DNA of 64,000 bases, taken from the NCBI GenBank assembly GCA_015501075.1, contig JADNYJ010000117.1:62001-126000 (forward strand), written 5' to 3'. Origin of the DNA: Gymnopilus junonius (lineage: Eukaryota > Basidiomycota > Agaricomycetes > Agaricales > Galerinaceae). A program made the translations under genes and the position numbers. Shown one piece after another: positions 45,813-58,300 of the stretch. Numbering within the stretch: position 1 is the stretch's first letter; the number at the start of each line of letters is the position of its first letter. Under the pieces are notes generated by a model that saw only the letters and a program-made list of their open reading frames with translations, was not told the origin of the DNA and searched no databases.

Positions 45813-47374
45813 ATGAGCATAAATGTTGACGACACTGACTCGTCTATCCGCTACTCTGGCAACTGGGATGTACTTATTGGGTCAACCAGACAGTGGGGTG
45901 CAGGAACAGTACACTCCACAACGCAACACGGAGCAAGCGCTACTATCACCTTTACCGGTATGCCTCGATTTGTTTTAAGGTTTATATACCCCTAGTACTC
46001 AAGGAAAACCGCACAGGGACTCGAATTGTGTTGTACTGCACCTTGTTTCACGGCACCGGAAACGAAATTGCCAATCTCAACTTTGACGGCAAAACAACTA
46101 CAGTGTCGAAGCCCTCGCAGTCCCAGGACGTCTTCAATGATGTCTGGTTTGATTCAGGCGAGATTCTCGGTGTTCAGCACACTCTTGTAATTTCCAATGG
46201 AGGCGGCTCTTCGGACACACCTCTTCAGATTGACCAATTTTTCATTGAGGGCGTTCTCGACTCTCCCTCTGCTGCCCCACCACCGCCACCGCCACCTTCC
46301 ACTACAGCCTCTCCTAATCAAGCCATTCAACAGAAAACAACTACGACTACGCAGGTTACAACGACCCTTGTTACTGGCAATGTAGGCGGAGCAGCAAAAA
46401 CATCGTCATCGAGGTCCGGATCTGTCTCCTCGTCCCCACTTCCTCATCTAATCCTTTGTCCCCATCGAGCTCCGGTGCACCGGGTTCCAGTAGTTCCAGT
46501 ACAACAAGTTCCGGTGCACTATCAACTGGCAAGCGTTGTTATATCTCCACTCTTCGTCCCTGCTTACGTCGAGCTTTTTCCAGCTTTGCTGACTGCAGCA
46601 CCGACAACCGTCACGGGTATAGGAGACACGACCGTGGTTTCTATTCAATATATTTCCACCGCAAGCGTCAATGGGAGTTCTCCGGATGAAGCAGCAAATC
46701 CTTCGAAGTCTGGTGCAATACATTCGTCGAGGACGGTTGCAGTAGGAGGCATTGTCGGTGGAGTAATTGGAGCACTGTTCCTCATCCTGTCATTGCTATT
46801 GCTATTTTTCATCTTACGACGCCGTAAGAAGGCAAATCAGCATATTTTACTTGCTGATGACGCTGAGAAACTCAATGGTATGTCCTCCTATATCCTATTA
46901 TCAAGTAGTCATCTTAATGAGCCCTCCCATAGCCCGGCCCAGAAACCCAACCGCCGTCACCCCTTCCCTGTTGATAATTCCACTTCTGACCTTCGGCCTA
47001 CAGTTGGATCAAAACTTCACAGTCCTCCCATGGCAGAAGCTCAAGAGATCACCAGTCCAGTCTCCGACACGTCTTCCTCCGGCATGTATGTGGCTAGTCG
47101 TACGGAGAAGCAATCGGATTTTTTTTCGGATACCTCTCATCAATTCGCACCTTTAACTGATGTGATTCCCACCCAATCAAACTCTCCTCATCGCGATACT
47201 TCTCATTCATTCTACGCACCTTACGACCATGGCCAAGATACCGCCCTCCATGGATCGCGGCCTTTATCCGGCGAGACCGTTGTCGAGTCTGCGTTGAGCC
47301 CTATACACGTCTCTCCTCCCTATGCAGACGACGCACTCAGGCCGCCTTCTTACCATCAGAACCCGAGCAATTGA
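45813..47374 (+). CDS. Single-pass membrane protein with extracellular beta domain (copy 2)
   Basis: Tandem paralogue of the gene at 42667. Start MSINVDDTDSSIRYSGNWDV at the matching place, then GSTRQWGAGTVHSTTQHGAS, FHGTGNEIANLNFDGKTTTV, DSGEILGVQHTLVISNGGGS, IDQFFIEGVL, a proline run, a Ser/Thr stalk, the membrane helix VGGIVGGVIGALFLILSLLL with FFILRRRKKANQ, and a cytoplasmic tail ending DDALRPPSYHQNPSN. Introns correspond to copy 1; the one at 46529-46583 needs a GC donor (GGCAAGC). In the stalk the frame must shift by one base at a C run (46434-46437), giving SSSNPLSPSSSGAPGSSSSS rather than a cysteine/histidine/valine-rich stretch. The rest is intact. The last intron is near 46876-46932. 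Confidence 0.78.
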
Positions 47375-48400
47375 ATTAAACCGATCGGACAATTTATCTT
47401 CTCACAGAAGCTCGGTCTTCTAACGATAGACAAACTTTGGATTGTATCCACCCTACTTTTGTTAGTCCACAGAAATACTTTTTCATTCCTTCATCAAACT
47501 CGTTAGCCTTCGTCATTTTTCATCGGTATTTGGGAACAAAGCACTATTGGTTTGCATGCTACAAAATGCCTGTATAACGTCTTGCCGCCGTTGGATGAGA
47601 AGATTACCATGTGGTTTCCCCACTACAGGTCCGTACAATCGTCATTTCTGAATTGTCATCAAAGATCTGTCAGTGTCGAAGGCCCATCTTCCTCGTGATT
47701 GCGTCAGGATGATATGCTGTCAACACAATCGAAGAGCTCATATTATCTCTCTGGGTGCTCTGGGAACAGCATGATAAGGGATGAGCATAATGGGCTGACC
47801 CCTTTTTCTTCGTGATATTTCTTGATGGGAGTAGCTGGGTTCGATACTCAACGGAGGAGCAACACTTGGTATGAGGGCTATAAGGACTGGTGAGATGTTG
47901 AGAAGGTCAGGAATAGCCGCGATAGAAGTGCCAAACCTGCGCAGTGCAATTTGGCAGACCGTGTTGCCCATCGCACTTGACTACAAATCGATTTTGGAGC
48001 TATTAATATTTAAAACTTGAAAGGAATGATTCCGAATGAATGTAAGTAGGCCTCCGGATGAATAAAAATGTAGAGCCGGAGCCCTAGTATACAGACTTAA
48101 CAGATATGATAATATCGGTCGTGCTGTGATTACAATGCTCCAGATTGCGGCAAAAGTTATTCAGAGATATTCAAAGGAAAAATCGGTATCTGAGATCACT
48201 CCTGCCATTTAAGTAAAAAATATCTATATCGGGTTGCCCCGAAATTAAGATTCTCGTTCCTTGGCTTCTTTGTTAGGATCAAATGGAAGGCCGATGCATA
48301 CATATGCAAACGTGAATGAGTGACTTTTAAACTAAAACTTTTGATGTGCCTGTTTAACAAAAAAGAGAATATACAGTGACGTAACCTATGTAAAGGGCTA
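47375..48400. other. Convergent 3' intergenic region
   Basis: About 1 kb between the stop of the copy 2 membrane protein (plus) and the stop of the amidase (minus). A minus frame at 47738-47971 has 77 codons without recognisable content. No repeat or RNA gene was noticed. Confidence 0.4.
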
Positions 48401-50566
48401 TTAGGGCTCTCCTATGACGTCCTTCAACTGTGTTTTGGGTATAGCAGCTGGGAAGGCTTTACGAGCCAACCTTGTCTGTGTTTTCTGCTCATATGCGAAT
48501 GCAAATCCAACCAAGTCGAATTCCGAAAAGGCTGTTCCGAGGAAAGAAAGTCCGAACGGAGCACCGGGGGCAGGATATACAGTCAAAGGGCCTGCTGATT
48601 GAATCGTAACATTGTCGGGGAAGAAACCCAGTGGCACTGAGCAGAGGCAAAGATATTTATCAATAATCGGGCATTGACTATAAGATTTAGCTCACCTGTA
48701 ACAATCGGATATCCGGCAATGGCTAGAAGAGAAATGATAAATCAACCACTGGTCATATTATTTCAGACTACCAATATATCTACCTGCAGGCACGGTCGTG
48801 AGCCCTGCAGCCGGCAAAATTAATGCATCTAATTTGTTTGCTTTTAGGGCTGCATCAATACCGCGAGTTGCGCCAAGATCCTTATTGAAGGCGAGAGATT
48901 GGAAGTATGCCGCATCACGTCCAGTTGTGGCTTCCGATTTGATGAGGCTGTAAAAGAGTATAATTACCATATTCGAACAATATTGGACCCAACAGACGTA
49001 CGTGCTTTGAGAAGTGAAATTTGTAGGTTCCTCAAGTGTCGGGTTGGCATTATCGAAGGCAATTAGATCAGCGAGACTGCGGACTCCTGAAGGATTCGCC
49101 AGGAGCGCCTGATAATATGCATCGAGTTGGATCTAAATATATTCAATCAATATCGCGAATGGACGCTTATAGTCATAGTCACACCTTGAAGTCGACATCT
49201 AACACTACAGTTTCATTCCCAGAATTTGCAATTTCCTCCGCTGATGGTAAATCTGCTGGGTCTACAACTGTAGCACCCAAGCTTTTGATAGTCAACAGTG
49301 CCTGCTCAAATGCAGTATTTATGAACGGATCGTTTCCCGTTACGCTCTCGTCCAGGAAAACGCGTCGTGGAACACCAATACGCTTCCCCTTCAAGGCGTT
49401 CTTGTTGAGTGCCTTTGTAAAGTCTGGAACAATAGGAGGCTGAGCGAGAGTGAAATTATCGTTTGGATCTTTCCCTGCGATGACGGAAAGTACGATTGCA
49501 GCATCCGTCACAGATCTCGTCAATGGACCTATGGTGTCCTGGTGCTCGGAAATTGGGACAACTGGAGAAAATGATGGTGTCAAATGGGGCGATGGTTCAT
49601 GGAAAAATAGCATACCTCCTGCTCGTGAAGTCAACCCAACAGTGGGTTTGATACCCGCTAGATTATTGTGACTTGTAGGACAGGTAATGCTACCGTCAGT
49701 CTCCGATCCTAACGTTACCGCGACCAGTCCAATAGAGGCCGCGACGCCAGATCCAGACGAAGATCCACATGGATCGGCATTGGGAAAGTAAGCATTGGTG
49801 TTTTGCCCGCCCCTCCCAGACCATCCGGACGCCAAATTACCTCTAAAGTGAGCAAATTCTGACAAGTTAGCCTTTCCTAGTTCGGAGATATTATTAGAAC
49901 CTCCAGTGAGTAGAGTTGAGCAGCCGACGTACCCAGAATAATTGCCCCAGCTTTTCTGAGACGCTTTACCACGCCTGCATCTTCTGGCACAATAGATCCC
50001 AGAAGACTGAAAGAGCCAGCAGTTGTGTTCATGCCTGAAAATCAGTATAACCTTGCTCAATCTGTTCATTGCCGAGGAATAACTAACCTTCTGAAGCAAC
50101 GGTGGCGATATTGTCCTGTAAAAAGAACCATGAGAAAGCAGCACTTGGTTTTTCTCATACAGAAGCAGGAACCTTCAAGAGAATAGGAATGCCGTGCAAC
50201 AGTGACCGCTTTCCCAACAATTTCCGTTCTTTATCTAAGGCAGCTGCTTGTTTCAATGCAGAGGGGTTCAACTCAAGAACGGCACGAAGAGTGGGCCCCT
50301 TCAGGTTGACCTCATCTATGCGAGCGAAGTACGCCTAAAGCTTATGTATCAAAATAAGCATGGGTTGCCAGACAGAAGTTTCACACCTTGACCAAATCGA
50401 CACTACTAAAATGACCTGCATCGAGTCCTGCTTGAAGTTCCAAAACCGATGCCTCATAAAGGTCGGGAAATACGACTGCCTCAGATCCATCCGTACTCGC
50501 AGAAATACCCGTTGAGAAAGCAAGAAGAGCGAGCAAAGCGGACCACCACAAGTTCAAGACGACCAT
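48401..50566 (-). CDS. Secreted amidase (amidase-signature family)
   Basis: Amidase-signature serine hydrolase (Ser-cisSer-Lys triad), probably exported. Start MVVLNLWWSALLALLAFSTG is a clear signal peptide ending near ISAST. Then VVFPDLYEASVLELQAGLDA, VDLVKAYFARIDEVNLKG, LHGIPILLKDNIAT with the catalytic lysine, the signature DPCGSSSGSGVAASIGLVAV with the two serines, GSETDGSITCP, AGIKPTVGLTSRAG, DTIGPLTRSVTDAAIVLSVI, and the end GLSFLGTAFSEFDLVGFAFA followed by YEQKTQTRLARKAFP. About eight short introns, including one that interrupts the SRAG/VVPISE segment (49567-49623). Full length (about 550 residues) and frame intact. Fungal members of this type are often simply called amidase or glutamyl-tRNA amidotransferase-like; the signal peptide argues against the latter role. 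Substrate unknown. Confidence 0.88.
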
Positions 50567-50946
50567 TAGTCTGCCGCTTTCGTCGTGCAGGATGGAGGTC
50601 TAGAGGGAGTCGTATGGACGGATTCTTCGCTTCGTTTAAATAAGAAAACGCATAGGAGACGTATTACCGTACGATATCGTCCGTAAGGTGGCCTTGCCGC
50701 TGGATGGAACCTCTGATAAGCTGATCTTTTTCCATGAGAAGGGCAAAAAAACCAGTAGATAAGAAATTTCTGCAGTCAGGAATGGAGTGGTGTCTTCCAC
50801 GCACATTGGTATTCCACATGTACATGAGAAGATTTGCGAGTGAAAAAAAGACTTGCGAAGCGAATTCTCAATATAATTTCGGCACCGTTACGTGTGAAGC
50901 CTGTGAAGTCGAAGGACCTACGTAGACCGTACCACTTTCCATACAT

Positions 50947-51190
50947 GATGCATGACCAGTGACTGGCGGGATGATAGCCAAGACTGAAAAGTCTTTTGAA
51001 CTTAGAAAATATCTGAGAGCCCAAGCGCTCACCGATCCAACACAACTGGCATTCCTCGTTAATTGCAGTGCACAAGATTAAACTTGAATCTTTGATGAAT
51101 TCATGCATTACATAGCGCAGGCACAAAACAGCTTTGTAACGTACGAATATGCAACAAGGCGACCATAGGAGTAACGGAGCAACAAATGAG
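50947..51190 (-). repeat. Repeat block A, possible exon-intron remnant on minus strand
   Basis: Block A aligns, in the same orientation, with 54143-54350. Shared landmarks are GATAGCC..AGA.TGAAAAG, CAAGCGC.CACC, AACAGCTTT and TACGAATATGCAACAAG. Read on the minus strand, A has ATGGTCGCCTTGTTGCATAT followed by CGTACGT, a coding-like stretch DSSLILCTAINEECQLC ending at a GTGAGC donor, and then AIIPPVTGHASC after a pyrimidine-rich segment. Confidence 0.5.
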
Positions 51191-54142
51191 GCTGACTGTG
51201 AATTCGCTCGAGCATTCTTTTAGATTTAATTTTATATGGCAGTTTGCGATGGTAGAAAGGGCGACACTCACAGCGAAAACAACAACCACTACCGATTTGA
51301 TTCCATCTACTAAATTCATAAACTCCTTGTATGCCAGGAAAAGGTTTTGGTTTTGGCGTCCGCCAGTGCCTTTCCGTTCATGATGAACATTTGAACCTAA
51401 CAGAACAGACATAGAAAGTTAGCATAGAGAAGGGTGCCGATACATGGCACGTTGAAGGGTGTGAGTATGCAACTGAAAAAGCGCAAGACACAGGCAACAA
51501 TGTCACTATTTTCAAGTAGGATAAAGTATGAGTTTGAAAGGCGAACAAGACGAAGACAAAGAAATTTGTTGATTACATAACTGGATGTCCTTCCTCGAAC
51601 TCTTTTCTGCACAACTTTTGCAACTCTTTTGAACTCAATTTGAACAAATTGAATCATTCTTCAGAAATCCGAGATATATTTAAAACAGAACCAATCTGTA
51701 TAAAATCCGAAGTTGTACAGAATTTTTCATGATGAGTTGGCTGCATACTTAGATAGTGAGCACGATGAATATCCGGCTCGGACGACAACTACTCGAACCC
51801 ATACGGCTTAAACGCCTGTTCCTAATTACGCTATGCAGGGGCCTTCGAATGGGTACGCTGACTAGCGGTGCAGACCACCTCCACGTCGAAATGCACACCC
51901 ACGTCCTCCTATCTCTCATCGCCCCGTTTCTTCTGCCCTTCCAGCCTCCTTCTGACTCAACACTCTTCTAACTCTAACTCTACTCCAGGCGTGGAGTGAG
52001 CGCGACCTTCGCTCGTCATCTCTGTCCCCGTTCATTGCTGGGCGCGTATACACGCTATGGTGGGATGTTCTGGTGCAGAGAATGGATTGTTGATGCTAAG
52101 GTTGCGTCTCAAGGGATCCCGACTCCGTTGTTGGATGTATTTGAGTAGTCGAGGAAGGCGTAAGAGACAGGATAGTGGACTTGGAGTCCTGGTTTATTGT
52201 TCCTCTCAGGAGAGACAAGGAAGAGGAGAAAGAACTTGGAAGAAAAAGAATCGCGGCCATTGTCAAAGCGTTTCAGGCCCATGAAAACAGGACTACAGAT
52301 GGAGAGCCTTGCAAATAGAAGGGCGCCTCTCTTCATCCATGTAAATCGCTTCTTGTTTCCTTTGCCTCCACTTCCGTCAAGTGATGTTGAAGTGCAGAAA
52401 GTGCCATCCACTTTCTAGAGGTCAAATAGTGGCTTGGAATACTTGAAAAAGCCTGCGTAAATTTGTTTGACACTCGCTGTATAGATGTGTATCAATGGGG
52501 ATGGTCAGACTAATCGGATATTTGAAAGGTACAGAAAAAGGAAGATAAAAAAGACGACAACCAAAGATGCAGAGGAAATGGGATTCACGATCGGGCGATA
52601 AAGGGAAATCCTTGGCCTTCTCGTCCCTCCTAGATCTTCTTCAAAAGTCGTCGAAACTACACCATGCATGATGTATCAGCACAAAGTACGGAAAACAAAA
52701 GAGAGAAGGCTTACACTATGGTTCCATTTACCTTCGCTCGTTGATCCTGCCAAGACTGGTCAAATATCCGCCTCGCACAGAGCTAAACGGACAGGGCTTC
52801 GTGCCCCGAATAGCTAGAACTCCTGCACCCAGTGTCGCCCTCCTTCTTCCAAAAAATTTCTCTGCATTATACATTGCGTTTCAGATAATCGTCATTTGAT
52901 AGCTAGATAACAGTAAGCCAACCAACGTATCAATAGACGATCACAGGATGACTGACATACCTTAGTCAAGTCCAAGATACTGATTAGCATTTCTCGATAG
53001 GTATTAAAGGAAACACTAAAGAGTCTTGCTGACTTAGAACGTGATTATACGTATTCGTCCCCAAGAGAATCGTAGATGGGCCCAAACGAATGACTGAGGT
53101 CGTTATCTGGCTCGCTCGTAGCCGATTCGGGATGCAAAAGTTGTCAATCATGAGCACAATGCGATAGATAAAAGGATGGTTTATATAAAGTTTAAACTTG
53201 CAAAAAAGCCCTTTCAGAAACTGCACAGTAGGGTTGAGCATTACTTATGACTCACATGAGACTGTTATTCCATGATAAAATGAGATAATGAGTGGGTTAC
53301 TTGCAATGTTCGATTTGATTTTGAGTGTTCGACTTCAGTCCGGAGTGACTAGTCACGCGTGACTCCGAGTTGAGCACCGCGTCACCGCTGGATAGTGGAT
53401 TCAAAACGTTCCCAATAACGAGAGCAAGTCCATCCCTGAGCGAAACGAGAAATCGAAGAGGCGCGAATAGAAGAAGACAACGAATCGGAGTCCATGTCGA
53501 GACGAATTCAACCCGTTCAGAGCTTCTGGTGGATAATTCGGTTTGGCTATGATGTCGGAATGGTTTGAATGGCAACGAAACGGTTTGCTTCGGGATCCTC
53601 TAACTTCTGCCGCCTATGCTCGCCGACGAAGGTAGGCAAAACTTCGTCAAAAGTGTACGGACAGTCACTGGATAGGATCTTAAGTAAACGAATAAGTAAA
53701 TTTGAACGAGAGATATGAGTTAATCACCATTAAAGAAGTCAATGTTTATGACACGAAAAGCCCGACCCTTGGAAAGCCGCTCTTCATTAAACAAGCTCTA
53801 AATTTGGTTTTATTGTTAGATAGTAGACTTGAGATGGAAGAGCCAGAGCTGAGGCCTGTGGCGGAGCAATGACTATGCTCAATCCAAAGACTGAAGTACG
53901 ACTCTTGGGAAATGGCTGCCTGACGAGTTGAAAAGATAAGGTCCACGCGACGAGATGAGTAGGGCCAATCAATGTATAATTACGAAGAGATGGCGGAGAG
54001 GTCAGTGAACAAGATAGGGATGGTAGAAAAGTCGTTCCGAGCGAGATTTTGTTAACGTTCCATCTGAGTCCTCCAGATAGTATTCCCGACAGTTTCGCAG
54101 GCAGAAGTAGAAGGAGCAGTGAACATCAGACTAATTGCCTTG

Positions 54143-54350
54143 AATGCATGACCTAGTATGAACGGAATGATAGCCTAAGATTGAAAAGACATTTGAAGTC
54201 AGAAAACATATAAATCTCAAGCGCGCACCAATTCGAATTTCCTGGCCATTGATGGCAAGACTCGAGTCAACTTGAAAACGACGGAAGCGATTATAAAAAC
54301 AGCTTTATAAGGTACGAATATGCAACAAGATGACCATAAAAGTATCACTG
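54143..54350 (-). repeat. Repeat block B, possible exon-intron remnant on minus strand
   Basis: Diverged copy of the block at 50947. On the minus strand it has ATGGTCATCTTGTTGCATAT followed by CGTACCT, then VDSSLAINGQEIRIG ending at a GTGCGC donor, and after an intron-like segment ending TTCTTTTCAATCTTAG it reads AIIPFILGHAFKAI. Splice-like positions are kept between the two blocks while length differs, which suggests paralogous spliced genes or remnants of them. Confidence 0.5.
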
Positions 54351-54736
54351 ATCAAACAAACACAACTGACAAAAAAACCCAACAGGGGGGACAGGTAAGC
54401 CTGACAGTGTATTACACACACAGAAGAAGAGCACGCACGTACATTGGTATCGTACGTAAATTGAGCAGAGGATAGAGAATATGAGAGGCGAGCGGAGGAG
54501 GGTGGAATAGAGTATTGTTACGGGGGTAGGTACTATGTAAGGCAACTGCTCCAATGCTTTCGAAGAATCAACAATCTTGTGATGACGATGGTGATAGAAA
54601 ATGTAACAGCTGGACGGCATCGTTGCATGACGCACAACGCTGTGAGCTGCGACGATTTTCGTAGTGGAGTCGAATAGGTTGAGTAACGTGGTATAGCTCC
54701 AACCTTTCACGCGCACGCTTCAAGAAGGAAGAGGGC

Positions 54737-54841
54737 GGGGGGGGGGGGTTGAATTGAAGCAGGGCTCCGTTCGTCGAAAAAATTAAGTCATTCTTGAATC
54801 CGCGGGATTCATAACCGCATTACGCGGGGGGGTTGGGGGGG
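54737..54841. repeat. Long G runs
   Basis: A run of 12 G (54737-54748) and two runs of 7 G separated by TT (54826-54832 and 54835-54841). They lie in the presumed 3' flank of the minus-strand membrane-protein gene, so its RNA would carry C runs. Run lengths of this kind are error-prone in sequencing. Confidence 0.6.
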
Positions 54842-55334
54842 TCGACGGTATCAAAAGAGGGCTTTGAAGGGAATGGCTGAATCCATATCTTCATTTTGCG
54901 ACAACAAGGGTGTCAAGATATCTTGGAAGGAATTCGACCTGATGGGGGGGTAGACGACAGCTGGCGGAGGCGACGAGCAGGGAAATGGATAGAAGTGGGT
55001 AAGGATGGACGGATACGCGATGGTTGGTTGGATCCAAGCCACTCGCGTTATAAAGGAAGAAACAACGAAAGGTGTCAACGGACGACAGGCCGAAGAACGA
55101 AAGTCCAATGAAAGCGAAAGTCCGTGTATGCATAAACATGTTGTGAAGGGTTTGAAAAGTTGGAAAAAAAATGGTGCTTGAGAAGAATCAAATGAACGAT
55201 AGCCAAGAGAATAAAATAACGCACAAAAGCAACAGCCACAACAACAACATGCAACCGTCCACCCACGAAAGAAAATGAAAAGAAATAAAAAAAGTGATAT
55301 AATCAGCAACATGATCAATCCACAAGCCCAACAC

Positions 55335-58300
55335 CTAAGCAGCCGCTGTCTCCTCAGGAGGAGAAGCTGCCGTCGTAGGTGCACGTTCGTTGGCAACAAC
55401 ATTCACCCCACTCCTCGACACAGCCGTATACGCCGGCGGCAGCTCAATCGTCTCCGGCTCCTCCTCACCCTCCTTCGGCGGCTCACTCGGACCAGCATCA
55501 TCATGTTGAATGATATTAACAGCCCTCATCGGTCTCGGCGCGGGCTTTCTCCCACTATATCCTCCATACCCACTCGCAGACCCCGACGCCTGATCGGGTG
55601 TCGTCGCACGCGTGTAAAAGCTCGTGGAAGTCGTCCCGCTGAGCGGTCTTCGCGATTCGGGGTCGTCCGTAGTCGTGCCTGTAGTCGAGCCTTCCACGGT
55701 GGGATCTGGGACCATGAATGGTTCGGGTTGGTAATACTGCGGGAGCTCGTTCCGGCGTGTATATGTTGGGCTGTTGCCTCCTTCGTCGTCGTCATCGTTG
55801 AGGAGGTCTGCACGCTCTTTGATGATGCGCGTATGCGTCCTCTTCCGTCTCAAGAACCAGATGAGGACGAGCAAGATAATGAGTCCTGCAATACCTCCGA
55901 TGACACCTCCAGCGATGGCTCCAGCATCAGAGTGATTGCCTCCTGAACTTGGGGTGGTGCTTCTACAAGAGGTTGAAAAAAACCAAAAATCAGCAAGGAT
56001 GACGATAGCAATAAAAAAGCACATACCCAGTAGGATAACTTCCTCCAGCCGGGCTTCCAGGTGTTGAACTGGGGCTGGAATTGCTCAAACAGCTGCCATT
56101 ATTATTGATGCCCGAGCTGACAACGTTCAACGAGCTGCCAGCCGTCCCATTGCCTCTATTATCACCACCAACAAGGATAAGCGTCGTTCCTCCCCTCAAC
56201 GACGGTGTCCATGTAAACCCAGTACCCTGCGACGGAACCTGCGTGATCGAACCCTCCGGAACAGCGAACGACTGGCCCCCAGGGATAACTCCCAGGAAAT
56301 TGGGTGTTCTGCACGGAGATGTAAGTTCATATTACCAGGGCAAGAGAATAGCGACATACCCTTGCACAGTAGAAGGATCCCACCATATCCGTGTGTCTGT
56401 GCACTGCACAATTTGATTCGGAGGCTCTATTGAGAACACAAAGTCGGGTGACACGCTTTTCGATGAGTCGAAACACGACGCGTCATTCGATGACGTTACT
56501 TGAGCTGCCACACTCGTCCCACCAGAGCCAAACGCTCGACTGTCGCTAACCTGAAGGAACAGAAAGGGGCATTAGTATCGTCGTTTGTTGAGGGTAAAAG
56601 CACAAAGAATGAGGGCAAAAATAAAATAAATAAAAATGAACACAAAAGAAAAAAGAAAAAAGGAGGCGTAACCGCAGGCAACTTGCAATCGAGCGGCACC
56701 AATGCCAAGGTACAGCAATGCCTCTGTCTCTCAACCATATCCAATCTCCAGCATCCGACCAACCCCTCTCTCGACCTCCGCACGGGCCTGCACTAACAAA
56801 CCCAGCCCGGTCTTCACGATTTTCTGCAGATCCAAACAGGAACTGCGCCCTCTGACAGACAAGCGAAAGTACTCTCGCTCTCGCAGATATTTGGATGCAT
56901 ATATGCGCTTCGCGACCTGGGTTGGAAGTCCTATATAGCAGACCCAGCAAAATGGAAAACCAAAGGAGGAAAGCAAAGTAGGTGTCCCTGACTGGTCTCC
57001 AAGAGATCCGGACCTAGCCCGCCCGCCCGCCTATCCATCCATCCCGCGAACATTTCCCAACGTCGCTTCGAGCCCATCATCCGATACTGATATCAGATCG
57101 GAAATGAAATATAGAAATCGCGATCTCCCACTCTTCATTGTCATCGCAATCGCCATCAACACGAGGTCGAACCCTTGCCTGCCTGAGGGTGCCTCATTAC
57201 TTGATACCCGAGTTACCGTAGGCAGAAGCGCAGAAGATTCTTGATAGAACGTCGAAGGGATGCGGGGTGACGTTGACAGAAGCAGCATAAACGAAATGAG
57301 ATGAGATGAAGACCGGGGCTGATGACGACGATAATGATGATGCTGATGATAATGACGCTGATGACGGAGGGTAAGATGCAAGATGCATGCATATACACGG
57401 CGGAGAAGGGGATACGAGACGATTGTAATACTTGGAAACTGATCCTTGCTGGATGGATGCAAGCGTGGTGATGAAGGCGCACGATCAAAGAGGATGAAAG
57501 AGGCGCTGCGGTGAGTAGCGATATTGAAGTCGGCATCCATCAACTCCATCGATGTAGCACCTCAATTGCAAGATGGATGGAGACGGAAAAATAGAAAGAT
57601 GGAAGGATGGAGCAAGCCAGCGGTCATCAGCGCTATAATTAACGCAACTGTTCCAATGTCGAGATAGAGGTCGAGAACAGAACAACATGGTGCCCATGTC
57701 ATTATCTCTCATAAACAGCAACGACCCTGCGAAGCCCTGTAAACGACGCGTGCTGTGGGGTGTTTCTCAAAATATAACAGACAAAAATAGTCGTGCATGC
57801 GCACATATCGTCAGGGAGTGGGGATTGGCGGTGCGAAAATCCTCGATATAGCCGGTTGGTTGGTTGGTTGTAACGTACACGAGTCTGGAGCCTGGACTCG
57901 AGTCGATGACGAAAGAGATGTCGATGCTTATGATGATGAGCTCGGTATCCAGTGCGAGTCGAGAGCGGGTATGAATAGCATCAACCCACATCAACCACCA
58001 CATCAACCACGATGACGGCCGTGAGTGCGTACGTGCGTGGGCGAATAACGCTAATCAAGAAAAGAGTGGGTAGAGTGGTGCAGGCGTGCGCACCAACTTG
58101 ACTTCGATGGGCTTGGAAACGGGCAAATCTCGCCGTCTACTTGAAAAATAGGCGCAGATAGAAAATAGATAGATAGAACAAAGGCAGAGAGAGACGCCTC
58201 AAGAGCGGTGTTGCTTCTTAATCGCCGGATGTCAACAACGTATAGGTAGGTAGGCAGGTCGGTGGGTATGATGGATGGTTGGGTACGACGGGAGATAAGG

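Larger units (their letters stand above)
50567..55334. other. Long gene-poor region with a diverged direct repeat pair
   Basis: 4.8 kb without a firm gene, unusual in this gene-dense window. Frames are short and scattered (51101-51412 minus, 52109-52411 minus, 53297-53575 minus, 54345-54716 minus) and none is recognisable. The most notable content is a pair of related blocks at 50947-51190 and 54143-54350, listed separately. The part next to 55335 is probably the 3' untranslated region of the membrane-protein gene on the minus strand and includes long G runs. Confidence 0.4.

Noticed and set aside
54838..54857. GGTCGACGGTATC resembles a cloning-vector polylinker
   Set aside because: Only about 13 bases match what is remembered of such polylinkers and the flanks diverge at once; a chance match is likely. 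A vector-contamination screen would settle it.
55275..55946. Open frame of 223 codons on the plus strand, very arginine-rich
   Set aside because: It lies entirely opposite the C-terminal exon of the minus-strand membrane protein, which has a membrane helix, stalk and consensus introns. The arginine richness comes from reading Ser/Pro codons backwards.
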